64,000 bases of DNA from Nephrocerus scutellatus. Its lineage: Eukaryota > Arthropoda > Insecta > Diptera > Pipunculidae. Under the pieces are notes generated by a model, which was given only the letters and a program-made list of their open reading frames with translations, was not told where the DNA came from and did no database searches. Location of the stretch: the NCBI GenBank assembly GCA_947095585.1, contig OX352762.1:121860930-121924929 (forward strand), written 5' to 3'. Numbering within the stretch: the stretch's first letter is position 1; each line of letters begins with the position of its first letter. Shown piece after piece: positions 22,776-34,440 of the stretch. The translations under genes and the position numbers were made by a program.

Positions 22776-24662
22776 AGAGGTCAGAATGCTTTTTGCTATG
22801 CACCCAAGTCTCGGATCTATATTTAAGTACTGGTATGACCATTGTCTTATATACCAGCAGCTTGGATGTATGGTTAAATTCCTGGATTTGAAGAGTCTTG
22901 ACAGAATTTGTAGGCTTTTTGGCTTTAAGCAACCGTGCGCGTATTTCTGGTTCCATGCTGTTATCGGCTGCTACAGTTGACCCGAGATAGTTAAAGGATT
23001 GCACTACTTCAAATTCGCGCTCCACTATTTGGATTGAGGGATCTTCTCCTCACAGACGTGGCCACCATGTACTTTGTTTTGCTCTCATTTAGGTGCAGCC
23101 CCATATTTTGTACCGCCTGATCGATCTGGATGAAAGCTCCCTGTACAGCTCTTCGGTTTCTACCAACGATGTCAATATAATCTGCGTAAGCCAGTATCTG
23201 AATGGACTTATAGAGGATTGTTCCTCTCGCCGTTACGTCAGAGTCTCGGATTACTTTCTCCAAGGCCAGGTTGAAGAGGACGCAGGCCAGTCCATCCCCT
23301 TGTCGGGGCCCGTTACAGATGTTAAATGGGCTTGATAGTGATCCGGATGTTGTTACTTGGCTTATAACATTGGTCATGGTCAAACTACATAGTCGTGTCA
23401 GTTTATTAGGGATGCCGAATTCTCTCATGGCTGTATAAAGTTCTACTCTGGCTATGCTATCATAGGCGGTATTAAAGTCTTTAAAAAGATGGTGTAGTGA
23501 GTTTTGAAACTCTAGACATTTTTCCATCACCTGCCTTAGGGTGTAAATCTGATCAGTTGTTTATTTGCCTGGGGTGAAGCCACACTGGTATGGACCAATG
23601 ATCCTTTTAGCGGGGGCGGGGCTATCCCGTTTTTAAGGATAGATGAGAAAATCTTATACGTGGTACTCAACAACGTTATACCATCCTTTCCTTTCTTATG
23701 TATGGGGCACTCTTCGCCAGTCTTCTGGCATTGCTTCTTGCACTATAAGTTCATGAATTGCTTAGCGTATTGCGGGGCTATTTTAATTAGCTGGGATACC
23801 ATCAGATCTCAGGGACTTACTATCTCAGAGCCGATTTATCGCTCTGCTAACTTCTTCTATGCTTGATGGCGGCAGCATAATGTGGTATTTGGTCATTGGT
23901 GGAGCCTCCAATTCCTCAGTTAGCTGGCCATTAAGCAACTCATGAAAGTGCTTTTCCCATCGCTCTAAGATGCCTTTGAGATCGGCGATCAGATTACCCT
24001 CTTTGTCTTTGCAGTATGTACAACGCGGTGTATATTGCGTCATACCGCGGACTCTTTGGTAGCACTTCCGCGCCTGGTGCGTTCCTCGCTCCCTGTAATG
24101 TTCTAGTTCACGGACGTGATTCTTGTCCCAGGCTGCTTTCTTTCGCCAGTGAACTGTTTTTTCATATCTTCTGAGCTCTTTATATTCATATTCGCGTGCC
24201 CGCGTTCTATGAGATTGTTGCATTGCTCGGTACACAACGTTCTTACGGTCAGTCGCTAGCTTACATTGGTCAATGAAACAGTCGTTCCGATCTATACGAC
24301 TACTGCCTAAGATGGAGTCAGCAGTACTAATGACAGTATTCAATGACAGTGTCAATTTCTCTTCTACGCCTGGAATCACAGCCACTGGACTTACTCTCCC
24401 TGCATTTAGGACGAGGTCCGAGTCGACGTTGGCACCTCGGTATGTTAGTACCGTCATCAGGTTCGGGTTGTGGCGGCGGTCTATCAACACGTGGTCTACC
24501 TGGTTGCGAGTGGCTCCATCAGGTGGCTTTGTGGATATTTTTGCGTGCAAACCTTGTACTCGCAACTACCAAATTATTGCTTGCTGCTATCTCTATGTCA
24601 TGTTGTCCATTGTCATTAGTGTTCTCGTGTATGCCAATGGGTGCCAATGTAGGTACTGCTTG
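22776..24662 (-). pseudogene. Family 2 LINE, endonuclease to RT, longest copy
   Basis: Reading right to left: the end of an APE-type endonuclease (KISTKPPDGATRNQVDHVLI, then DRRHNPNLMTVLTYRGANVD), a charged linker of about 180 residues (YEYKELRRYEKTVHWRKK, CYQRVRGMTQYTPR), LERWEKHFHELLNGQ, then the RT. The RT has MEKCLEFQNSLHHLFKDFNTAYDSI, GPRQGDGLACVLFNLALEKVI and a catalytic box reading YADY instead of YADD, then GLHLNESKTKYMVATS. The post-RT EVVQSFNYLGSTVAADNSM region ends near 22776. The EN-linker frame (23825-24565) is open for 246 codons, but a RT frameshift and the D-to-Y change mean it is inactive. Confidence 0.88.
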
Positions 24663-26426
24663 AATACTGGCTCCCTAACTATTTTGGCATTCTTATTAAA
24701 AACTGATTTGTTTTGGCGATTTTTAACAAATAATAAACGACTGTGTGGTGTGGTGTGTTTCGATGTATATATAAAAGTTTTTACCCCAAAAACGAAGTTC
24801 TTTTTACATTTACTTGTTTTTATACTGAACAACGCTCTCCCCACCTATTTAAAAGTTCTAATTATGTAAAAGTCTATTAGTGACTCTTCTGGTGTAATAG
24901 AAAGGCTAAGAGAAAATTACGTGTTATCAAAAGAAATGCGCCGCAGTTCGTTAAGCCAAGATAAAAAAAATTGTTTTCTGAATTAAATTTCTTTCAATTA
25001 ATTTAATTATTAATTATTCCTCGAATGCATACTTAGTTCCAATGCATTAAAAGTGTTGGTCTACTTTTTAACAAAATACTAAGTTTAGTTTTTTAACCTA
25101 CGAATATTTCGAATTTTTTTTTATGTAAAATAAAAAAAAAATTTCAAGATGTGTGGTGTACTCAGTTTTTTATTCAGAAATCACGCTTAATACGGCTTTA
25201 GGTGTCCCGGACGAATTAATCCGATAATTTTTTCCTCTGATCAGATCTGTTAGATCAAAAATATTATCAGTTGCGTTTTTTTTTTTAGCGTCAGAAAAAT
25301 TGTAAAGATTTCCAACAATCACAGCTTTTTAAATGGTCCGAATAATCGAGCGAATACTGTACTCGTGCCAATCAAATACTCAGAAGCAAAACGACCAACG
25401 ACACTCAATTAAGCAACTAGTTATTAAGACATTACATTGCATTTCTTTATACAAAATCAATTACTTGGCAAAATCATTAATAGTTGCAATTACATTCAAG
25501 CTTTCTTCGGAACGAGTAAAGCAAATTGCAAAGGTTGCCACTGTCTGTCATATTCCAGCTCAGCGTGTACCGCGTGCACTTTAAATTCTTATTCGGCGAG
25601 TCATGATGTGTCCTCCTGCGTTTGCGTGTCTTATGTTCAATAAAATTGCTGTTGCTCACTCATGTGATGCAATGCGCTGTGTGACAGTTTTGCTTTTTGC
25701 CGGTCATCAGATGCTTATCAGCAATTATTGTTCCATTCACGTGATGATGATGGGGCAAAGTCTAAACTTGTGATCTTTTCTTAAAGCGAACTTTGCCCGG
25801 GTTATGCATTTTTCTTGCTAAGAGTTATAAATTATTTTTGTTCAAATTTTTTAGAGTATATACAGAAATACAATTTTAATGTACACGTCCTGATAAACAA
25901 AATGTAAAATTCAAAATTTTTGGCCGTTTATGACATCATAAAAGTCATTCATTCACCTGCGTTCAGTCATTTTGATCGTAAACATTGAACTCGTAATTGG
26001 GGAGCGTTTTTCCAAAACTCTAAAGTAAATTTTTTGAAAGAATGGTTTTTGTGATTTATTTGAAGGAGGAAAATAGACATAAAAAGCAAAAAAGTAAACT
26101 GTTAGTAAACGTGAATCAGGCATAAAAAAAGTGTTAAAAAAAACAAACGCTGGTTTTTTTCAATTTGAAACAAACGATGTTTTTGTTATGTTTTGAAATA
26201 ATATATACAAAGCGCTGGGACATGATCAATTTGATCAATGATCGATCAGTTGAGCGATTGAAATCGGCTTGTTTTGGCCTAAAGATCATGGATTTGAGTG
26301 AGATGTCCCCACAAAACGAATTCACACGGAATTTAATCGCAAGCTTTGGCCGGCTAAGTGATCTCCGACCGTCTTAAGACCTAAAGTAGGCTTTAAGTTT
26401 GGTTAATTTTATCCGGTGAAAAGAGA
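24663..26426. other. gene-free stretch
   Basis: No family-like coding or clear repeat seen. The frames at 24593-24844 and 25333-25643 lack recognisable motifs. Confidence 0.45.
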
Positions 26427-26723
26427 TTATGGAAATGTTGTATTTCTGAGAACAAAGCCTAATTGATGTTGTCCTGTTTTCCGTGACGCTTGCATAACTC
26501 TGTTTGACGATATTATCGACTGACCAACATGAGGAGGAGTTCCATGTATCGGTGAACCGGTTTTCTGAAATTTCTTAATTAAATGCCGAACAAATGGAAC
26601 AAATGACTGTTTTAATACATTTCGCATAGCAAAAATTGAACGGAGTTGGGGAGCTGTCTCAACAAAACTTTTTTTTTTTTTTAAATTCTTTGTATTGTTA
26701 CGAAAAGTAGTTTGTTGCAGCAT
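26427..26723 (-). pseudogene. transposase N-terminal HTH fragment (mariner/IS630-like)
   Basis: A 98-codon minus-strand frame contains SFVPFVRHLIKKFQKTGSPI followed by a Gly/Pro-rich turn and QASRKTGQHQLGFVLR. The (V)RxLIxKFxxTGS pattern is the second helix-turn-helix boundary in many mariner/IS630 N-terminal domains, such as DUF4817-type. No catalytic domain or inverted repeats follow. The call rests on one motif. Confidence 0.55.
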
Positions 26724-26777
26724 AGATAATGGTAAACGAATCCCAAGATAAATGTCAATTTATCTCCTCTATCTCCT

Positions 26778-28345
26778 TATGGGTCCTAGGGCCTCTACTA
26801 CGCCTACGCGCCATCGCGTGCGGTTCCTGGCAATGAGCTTCAGCTCTCTCCATCTCTTCCCCGATTGCCGTGACTCCTCCTCAACTGTTCTGCGCCATGT
26901 ATTTCTCGAACGACTCGTTCTTCTACCATTCTGCGATAACGGATTCCTTTGCATTGCGTAGTTTGCCATGGAACTGTCGCCTTTTCGGATTGTATGACCA
27001 ATCCACTGCCACCTCCATCGTTGGATGGTTGTGCCTGTTGGTTCCTGACCCGTTCTCTGGTAAAGATGGTCGTTAGAGATACGGTTAGGCCAGAAAATCC
27101 TTAAGACCTACCTATTTACGAAAGTTTGTAATCTTTTTGTGATAGTAGCGGTCACCTTCCAATTGCTGGACCCATACAACAGCACAGATTCAACATTTTA
27201 ACGGAGCAGTCGAAGCTTGGTGTTTAAGCTGATCGCATTGCTTCGCCATATCATGGACATCATTCCAAACACTGATTTTGCTTTGCCGATTCGGTTGACA
27301 ATGTCTTGTTCGGTTCCACCTTCGGTCGAGACAATACTCCCAAGATATTGGAAACTCTCTACTCTTTCTACCGGCTGTCCAGCAATGTTAACTTGAGTTA
27401 CTGCGAAAGTGCCAAGGTTGATGCTTTTGGTTTGGCAGTATTAATCTTCAAAGCTGCAACATTTGCCTCCATTTCCACATTTGTTGTCATTTGGTGCAGC
27501 TTCATAATCCTGTGTGAGAGTAAACAAACGTCGTCAGCGTAGTCCAGATGTTTGAGTTGAGATGTAAGAGTCCTCCGTTCAAAAACAAAAAAAGTATCGG
27601 CGATAGAATGCTACCTTGTCGTACCCCACTTAGGATCTCGAATTCCTCTGACAGCTTTCCTCTATGCAGCACATAACATTTAGAGTCATTATAGGTTGCA
27701 AGGCGAGCCAGATAAACTGTCTGTTAACACTGTCCAACGACTTCTCAAAATCGATGAACAGCAGGTGTAGTGGTGACTGGAACTCAACGCACTGTTAATA
27801 ATGAAATGCAGGGTGTTGATGTGGTCGACACAGGATGATCCAGTGCGGAGACCAGCTTGTTCGGCACCGAATGTATCTTCCAGATATTCCTTAATTTGCT
27901 CAAGTACTACTTTGGCAATTACCTTTGCAACTGCAGGAAGAACGCAAATGCCTCTCCAGTTTTCGCACTCCATAATACTACCTTTTTTAGAGAGCTTGAC
28001 AGTCATTCCCTTCTCCCACTCGTCAGGGAAACTTTCTGCCTCTCAAGCTATCTCTCTACAAGAGGATATAAAAGCTCTGCTGATGTCGTTGGAGCGGCAC
28101 GCAGAAGCTCTGCGGGTATACCATCTAGTCCTACCGAGTTAGTGCGTTGATCGCGATAGCGATCTCATCTTTACTGGGAGTTGAGGTGCGAATTGGGGAA
28201 ATTAGTAAAGGACCGTAGAAAAATGCTCCTTTCATCGCTTGAGCAGATCCTCAGCTGAAACGAGTACGGCACCATCTAGGCTGTTCACCGGATGTTGGCT
28301 AGAGCGGTGACCACCTGTCAGCTCTTTGGTGATATTGATATTGGG
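26778..28345 (-). pseudogene. Family 1 LINE, RT to C-terminus
   Basis: The C-terminus is best preserved in this copy: NTWRRTVEEESRQSGKRWRE, then LIARNRTRWRVGVVEALGP (26769-26969), the characteristic end of this LINE type. Further right on the minus strand lie the NLGT/YADD region (27400-27560, deleted in part around 27575), VRQG region (27600-27640) and MECENWRGICVLPAVAKVIA with LEQIKEYLEDTFGAEQAGL (27689-28006). Multiple deletions and frameshifts occur. The endonuclease piece at 29203-29870 may be the 5' part of the same insertion. Confidence 0.85.
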
Positions 28346-28499
28346 GAATCTTTGAACTGATGCAGAATGTTTATGACATCAAAAATAATACCAAAACAAA
28401 AAAAAATAAACGCATTGAGCATATTTTCAATTGTTGTGTACATACTACGCATCGAACATGGGTCATCGTCGATCGGACGTTTACCCCGAAATAATTTAT

Positions 28500-29202
28500 T
28501 AAATACTTAGAAAAAGGAAATAGGAAGTGCAAGGAGCACTTTCTACAAATAGTGGTCCTTCGAGCCGGACCAATTCAATATTGGACATCCGACCAATGCC
28601 AACTGAGTTTTACTAGGCTTGTGAGCCTTAAACCCTGAGGTATTTCTTGGATCAACCTTATTGGAATCCCACCTTGGGTGCAAACTACTGATAAAGGTTT
28701 AAGTCGAAGGCGTAATAGCCAGGGCTAGTGAAGACCAATAAAGGAATGTCGGGGCTCATTTGGAAAGAAACTCCAATTATTACACAAAGATCCTGCCAGT
28801 CGACAAAGATCCTGTGCCAGTATTCAAATCCCAGTGGTCCGTCGAGCCGGTGACTATTTTTATTTCAAGTGCAAGGAGCAATTTCTACAAACAGAATACT
28901 TAACTGGACAGTAGCTGCCATAGGGTGAATGTTGGCTCCTCGTCTGTTTCGGACGTCTAAAAGACAGCTCCTCCAGCTCCTTGCCTGCCAGTTGACAACC
29001 AGCTGATTTTGTGGCAGGGGTTATGCTCAAACATGGTGCCTCCTATGACCAGGTGGTTCATAGGACCTGGCAGATATATTGGCATTCATAAGAGGACTAA
29101 GCCACCACAAAATGTGGTAGACATCTGGGACGCACAATAGACCCTAAGGTCGCAGTCCACAAGGCTTTCCAGCCCGCCAACAATAACAACAACAACAACA
29201 AC
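28500..29202 (+). mobile_element. unclassified retroelement-like remnant with AAC tail
   Basis: No coding frame survives. The segment GTGCAAGGAGCA(C/A)TTTCTACAAA occurs at 28528-28550 and again at 28870-28892. GTGGTCC(T/G)TCGAGCCGG occurs at 28552-28569 and 28833-28849. The right edge is a (AACAAC)n tract at 29183-29202, the kind of 3' tail seen on the Jockey insertion at 34441-34892. The flank to the right resumes Family 1 endonuclease sequence, so it was probably inserted into that LINE. The class (LTR leader or LINE 3' UTR) is undecided. Confidence 0.45.
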
Positions 29203-29870
29203 CACATGGCAAGGGTGTTGGTGTTGCAGAAATTAACAAATCTTTTACCATTGTCATTTCGTTCGCCGAGACCGTGCTTCCCAATCACAAGTATGAGTCC
29301 TTAATTGTCGTTGCCTACCTTGGCATTCAAGTCCCCCATCATGATGACGATATCTCGGTTCGGCGTTGCGTTGAATACAGCGCTTAGTTGATTGTAGAAG
29401 TTTTCCTTTTCATCCTTAGTCGAGAGATTCGTTTGGGCCTAACACTGTATGATCGTGACGCGCCGTACTCTAGTCCGAAATCTGACCGATAAGATCCTAA
29501 CACCATGTGGCTGCCAGGAAATTTGGCCTCTGCGTGCTGTTGCCTTTAGCAGCAAAGCCACTACAGATTCACGGGGACTGCCGGAGGGTTTGTCGGAGTA
29601 GAGTAGCCCAGTGTTACATGTTGGTGATTGGTACTCTCCCGTGTCGAACCATCTTACTTCACTCACTCCCAGGTCCCAGTATGTCCAAATAATATCGAAA
29701 TGTTCCAGTTGAAGAAATCTGGCATTTTGAGGTCCTTCACTCCCTTAGTCAAGGAGCGTCCTCACATTCCAGAAACCAATCTTAATCCGGGTATAATGGC
29801 CAAAAGTCGTCATTATTCGATCATTACTTATCCGAGGCGTTGTGTCGGTTTCACTAGAGGGAATTTTTCG
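29203..29870 (-). pseudogene. Family 1 LINE, APE endonuclease fragment
   Basis: The minus strand encodes IGKHGLGERNDNGKRFVNFC followed by NTNTLAMW (29220-29288). Upstream (29300-29470) is the region giving the GDLNAKVG-like and QCYAPTN-like blocks, in broken frames. This is the middle of the apurinic/apyrimidinic-like endonuclease domain of RTE-type LINEs. Cut at 29203 by the AAC-tailed remnant. Confidence 0.72.
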
Positions 29871-29872
29871 GT

Positions 29873-30060
29873 CAGAATTTAATGGGACTAGTTTTAAAAC
29901 AATTGTTACACGTGTGGCACGTGTCGCGTGAGGCGTGTGTGGCGCGAGTAACTCGTATATCTCGGCTTCTACCAGTCAGAATTTAATAAGACTAGTTTTA
30001 AAACAATTATGACGCGTGTGACGCATGTGACGCGAGTGACGCGTGTGACGCGTGTTTTTT
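29873..30060. repeat. duplicated unit with (GACGCGTGT)n array
   Basis: TCAGAATTTAAT(G/A)(G/A)GACTAGTTTT begins two units at 29873 and 29979. Each is followed by GACGCGTGT or CACGTGTGG words; six or more GTGACGCG-type words occur in 30010-30055. Related to 22560-22770. Confidence 0.75.
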
Positions 30061-30845
30061 TATTTTTTTTAATTAAAGAAGGTTTTTTAAAAAAAATATC
30101 TTAAATAAAATAAAAATTTTCCCAAAATAATAAGAAACAAATTCGAATTTAGTGTTTAGACTGCATTACAGCTATCCATATAGCTTTACTATCTTAGAAT
30201 ACAATCGATTCAGTCCGACCTGCCGATAAAGTTCCTGTTAGAACATTGTTTTGCTTTTTTTTTTTTAAATTATTCGTCTTATCACAATTAGCATCGTTGG
30301 TACATTTTGTTAACGAAATTTTACATCGACCACTCAAATTGTAATGTTACGCTGTCTCCATTTCCACATGAACCCCACTGTACCCGGCGTTTAAAGCATC
30401 TTAACCTTCTCCTTGTGCAATTGTCATGTTGGTAATTTAATTATTGCAAAAGTGTTAATTGTTGACATAAGGCTGTTGCGTCTTTAACAGAATGTATTGC
30501 ATTCTAAAGTAGTTAACAATTTGCCAGACAGTCAGACGTACTCTCACCAATTTGTATCCCACATTGTCGTGGTCGTGGTCGCAGTCGCGGTCGCGGTTGC
30601 GTTTGCTTGTTTCGATCACCACATAATGCCTCTGTTATGGCTTACGATGTCGCATTTGTGTTGTGTCTTGTGTGGTTAAGCAGAGTGCAGTGGAAATTCA
30701 TCAAGTGGGCGTGAAAAAGTCTTTAACCTGCCGATCGTAGACGTACGATTTTGTTTACTGATCGGTCACGGCATGGATTAGGAATAAAATGCGCGTTCTG
30801 TTTTGCTTCAAAAATATTTGTAAAAATGTAAACATTTTTCTTAAT
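30061..30845. other. gene-free stretch
   Basis: No gene seen. A GTCGTGGTCGCAGTCGCGG tract at about 30567-30597 gives a short Val/Ala repeat frame by chance. Confidence 0.4.
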
Positions 30846-30849
30846 CGCT

Positions 30850-31520
30850 CACTCGCTCTCTCTCTCTCGCTCTTTTAAGATTCAGCCAGCACATTACCGC
30901 GATGTATTAGCATTCAGCACCAAGCACTTGCAATGAACGGATTCGATCGAGCTTTTTCTGCTCGGAGCTCACTACTCGTAAAATAAAAATTTGAACTTTC
31001 AAATATTACGATCAGAGCAGTTCTTTTCTCCACCACCCACCCAAATGACCAGCCTTTGTTGAGATCACCGGGCACCGGGTCGGCACGAACGTGATCAACA
31101 GCACGATCGTTCTCACCGGTTGTCTAACAAAATAACGCCGACTCGATTGAGAGAACAACAAACGCAACTTTTTCTGTTTTTTTAACTCTCTATTCCTTGC
31201 CGGAGCCGGTTTAGGAATTTCTCCCTCTCTCTATATCTTTCACTACAACTGTCTGTTTTGTCACCACTGCAGCGCCGTCGAGAGATAAAGCGGGCGGGAA
31301 TCGCATTGCATTATATATATTTCCCACCCCTTATGGGAAAGAATTTATTAGTAATTTTGACTTTGCAAAGAAAACATCGACCGGGCGCGACACAATCACA
31401 CCTGGAGGCAAAAAATTTTTCAGCGGAAAATTTCGTACACAAACATCCCACTCGAGTTGTAGCTGCTGTATGGAAATTTACAGCGATTTTATAGCGAAAT
31501 TTTCATTTTGGAATATTGTG
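30850..31520 (+). promoter_or_regulatory. candidate promoter / first-exon region
   Basis: This block differs from its surroundings: higher G+C, no transposon, a GAGA-type tract (CGCTCACTCGCTCTCTCTCTC at 30846-30866; CTCCCTCTCTCTATATC at 31220-31236), a TATATATA box at 31311-31318, and a CTTATGGG stretch just downstream. A good 5' splice-site match (ATT/GTGAGT) lies at 31518. It is 5.2 kb upstream of the FAM13-like exon on the same strand, so it may be a transcription start for that gene. Without RNA data this is inference. Confidence 0.3.
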
Positions 31521-32017
31521 AGTCTGACAAGTGGGTGGGGTGGGAGAAACTCTTTATTTTACCGTACACGAATCCTTTGTATCGAACTGTACTCATATTT
31601 TTCTAATTTTTTCGCATCGATTGCATTCCAACTTAGTATCTCAATTAAAAAGTTTTCGCTGAAACTGTGCGGTGGTGACCTTTGTGTTTTTAACGTGAAT
31701 TTATCAAAGAAATTCCCTTCCTGTTCTCACGTGAAAAACTATTGTGATAATTGTGCATAATTTACAAAAAAAAAAACTACTTATAGTTTGTGCATTGATT
31801 GAAAGACGTGAGATCGCACATTCTTGGATAACATTCAAGGGTTTACTTTTTATTTTTGTTTGAGCGGAAATCTAAAACTTTTGTGAGACGTGTGTGCGGT
31901 TAATTAATTAGGGATTTGGTGGTTGCCAGTTTTCTGTTATTTTTATTTTCGCATTTCTGTTGAATTTTCCGCTTTTGTTACTACATATCTTGTTATTTGA
32001 CGGTGAAATGACCCCAA
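31521..32017. other. unassigned, possibly transcribed leader
   Basis: No coding region or repeat seen. GAC/GTGAGA near 31806 is another possible splice donor. Confidence 0.3.
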
Positions 32018-32642
32018 GGATTTTGACCTATTTTCTGGTATGATTTTTTTATTATTTCTATTTGTTTTTCTTTAATATGTATTCATTTTTTATAATTTCT
32101 ATCAATTTCTATATAATTTGTATTATTTTTTTTAAGTTGTGATTATTTTTTATAATCTATGGTAATTTGTTTATAATTTTTTTATAATTATTTTAATTTA
32201 ATTTTTTTAAAATTTCTATTAATTTTTTATAATTTCTATTAATTTTTAACGATTTTGACCCAATTTTCTGGTATGACTTTTTTTTGTAAAGTCTATTAGT
32301 TTTTTGATGATATTTTTAATTTTTTTTTATAATTTCTATCAATTTCTATATAATTTGTATTATTTTTTTTAAGTTGTGATTATTTTTTATAATCTATGGT
32401 AATTTGTTTATAATTTTTTTTATAATTATTTTAATTTAATTTTTTTACAATTTCTATAATTTTTTTTATAATTTCTATTAATTTTTAACGATTTTGACCT
32501 TGACCCAATTTTCTGGTATGATTTTTTTTTTGTAAAGTCTATTAGTTTTTTGATGATATTTTTAATTTTTTTTATAATTTCTATCAATTTTTATATATAT
32601 TATATTTTTCTCAATACCTGCCTTCTTTATAATCTATGGTAA
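32018..32642 (+). repeat. A+T-rich tandem repeat, about 240-bp unit
   Basis: About 2.6 copies. The landmark GATTTTGACC...TTTTCTGGTATGA occurs at about 32019, 32251 and 32490, followed each time by TATAATTTCTATCAATTT and a TATAATCTATGGTAA. The third copy is interrupted after GGTAA by the Helitron at 32643. Confidence 0.88.
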
Positions 32643-33229
32643 TCTATATATGTATATAAAAATGAATGTTTGTCTCTATGTCCTTTATAGAATCGTAAAC
32701 TCTATGCATTTGATCATGTGATGATCTTTAGCAAAGTTGTTGTGCATGAGCCTACGAAGGTTTCTGAGTTGGTACGACCAATTTTCGACAGATGGCGCCA
32801 CTGCCATTCCAATGAATTTCATATATTGCCGTGACAGTTCATGCTGATTTCAATTGAAACGAAAACAGCGAACGAATGATGACGTTTCGAGTTGTGGGTG
32901 ACATAAGAATTTATGTAAAATGTGAAATTCACACTAGGTCGCGCTGGTGTCGTTTTTTTTCCAGAAGATTCTTATTTATGGAACGATTTGGCTCAAATTC
33001 ACAACATATAATATTTAAATAAAAAGAAAGTCGTTCACAAAAGCGCTGGGGTGGAAAATGTAGTTTTCCCTGTATATTATCTTCATATAAAGAATATTCG
33101 AACAAGTGTACATTTTTTGCCTGTATTAGTTAGTGGGGTGTCAGTGGGCGTGGCGTTAGTGGGCGGGTGGTCAGCGGGCGGGAGGTCAGTGGGATAGGAC
33201 AGCCGGGAAACGCCGGGTATTTCTGCTAG
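32643..33229 (+). mobile_element. Helitron, non-autonomous, both ends present
   Basis: The 5' end is TCTATATATGTATATAAAAA directly after an A (32642). The 3' end is CCGGGTATTTCTGCTAG directly before a T (33230). A GCCGGGAAACGCCGG segment just before the end is the usual G+C-rich hairpin zone. Insertion into the TATGGTAA/TTTG site of the neighbouring tandem repeat fits the A/T target rule. It is 587 bp with no Rep-helicase frame. The 3' end matches 2741-3136. Confidence 0.8.
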
Positions 33230-33640
33230 TCTTATATGTATATAAAAATGGTGTCTGTAATGATTGGCACAGCCTTTCCCAGGAATCAGACATTGCAGGA
33301 AGCTTAAATTTTCACCATAGATTAGGATTTTAGCAGTTTGAGTTTTTGTTTTGGTTTGAACTCGCTAGGTGGCGCTGTTGTCAAAATTTAACGGTTTTTT
33401 TGTTTCTCAGCAACGAAGCGTCGTAGGAACTTCAGATTTTACCCATAGGTTTGTTTCGTTGCTTTTTGGGTTTTTGTGAAATTTTGACCCGATAGGTGGC
33501 GCTGTTTTCAAGATAGTAGGTGGTAATACCGCTATTTTTCACATTTATTTAGTTTCATTACAGCGCGCAAGAATGCATCGTAGGACGCAAAATTAAAAAT
33601 AAAATGTATAAAGATATAAAGGGGTAATGTTGATTTGTTT
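33230..33640 (+). mobile_element. second Helitron-like element, tandem to the first, 3'-truncated
   Basis: It starts TCTTATATGTATATAAAAAT exactly where the first Helitron ends, so the two are head-to-tail. It contains two AGGTGGCGCTGT segments (33370, 33495) shared with the tandem array at 5420-5860. No CTAG end is seen before the Family 2 LINE begins near 33645. Confidence 0.55.
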
Positions 33641-33644
33641 GTAG

Positions 33645-34440
33645 GAGGTAATCTTCGAAACTACTCATGGCTTTATAAAGTTCTACTCTGGCTATGCGGC
33701 TCATAGGCGGCTTTGTTTGAAACTCTAGACATTTTTCCATCACCTACCTAAAGGTGTAAATCTGAAGCCACACTGGTATGAACCAATGATGACTTTAGCG
33801 TATGGGGCTATCATGTGTTGAAGGAAAGAGGAGGAAATCTTATACGCGGTACTCAACAACGTTATACCACGATAATTGCTGCATGTTCTGCTATCTCCTT
33901 TCTTATGTATGGGGCACAGAATGCCTCTTCGCCATTCTTCTGGAATCGCTTCTTCCTCCCATACTTGCACTATTAATGCAAGATGATTTGTGTACTGTGG
34001 GGCTTCCTGATTTACTCAGCTCTGCTGGGATAACATCTGAACCCGAGGCCTTATTGTCGTGGTGGCAGCATAGTGTGTTGTCTTCGGTCATTGGTAGAGC
34101 CTCCAATTTCTTAGTTAGCTGGCTATTTAGCAACTTATCAAAATGCTATTCCCATCGCTCTAAGATGCCTTTGAGATTGGCGATCAGATTACCCTCTTTG
34201 TCTTTGCAGTATGGGCAACGTGGTGTCCTTGCTCTCTGAATTGTTCTAGTCCACGACCGAGATTCATTTTCCATGCGGTTTTCTTTCACCGGTGAACTGT
34301 TTTTTCGTATCTTCTGAGTTCTTTATATTCATCTTCGCATGCCCGCGTACTCTGAGATTGTTGCATTGCTCGGTACGCAACATTCTTACGTCGCTAGCTT
34401 ACATTCGTCATCGAACCAGTCGTTCCGATCTCTACGACTA
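33645..34440 (-). pseudogene. Family 2 LINE, RT and linker part
   Basis: Minus-strand pieces: MEKCLEFQTKPPMSRIARVE (33558-33743), VWEEEAIPEEWRRGILCPIH with CSNYRGITLLSTAYKI (33740-33970), and LLNSQLTKKLEALPMTEDNT (33903-34133). They are co-linear with the copy at 22776-24662 but with several frameshifts. The element is split by the Jockey insertion at 34441-34892 and resumes at 34893. Confidence 0.85.
34428..34440. repeat. target-site duplication, left copy
   Basis: ATCTCTACGACTA, identical to 34893-34905. It belongs to the interrupted Family 2 LINE (compare TCTATACGACTACTGCC at 24290-24306, where it is uninterrupted). Confidence 0.93.

Noticed and set aside
24273..24869. 198-codon plus-strand open frame
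   Set aside because: It is antisense to the Family 2 endonuclease/linker region.
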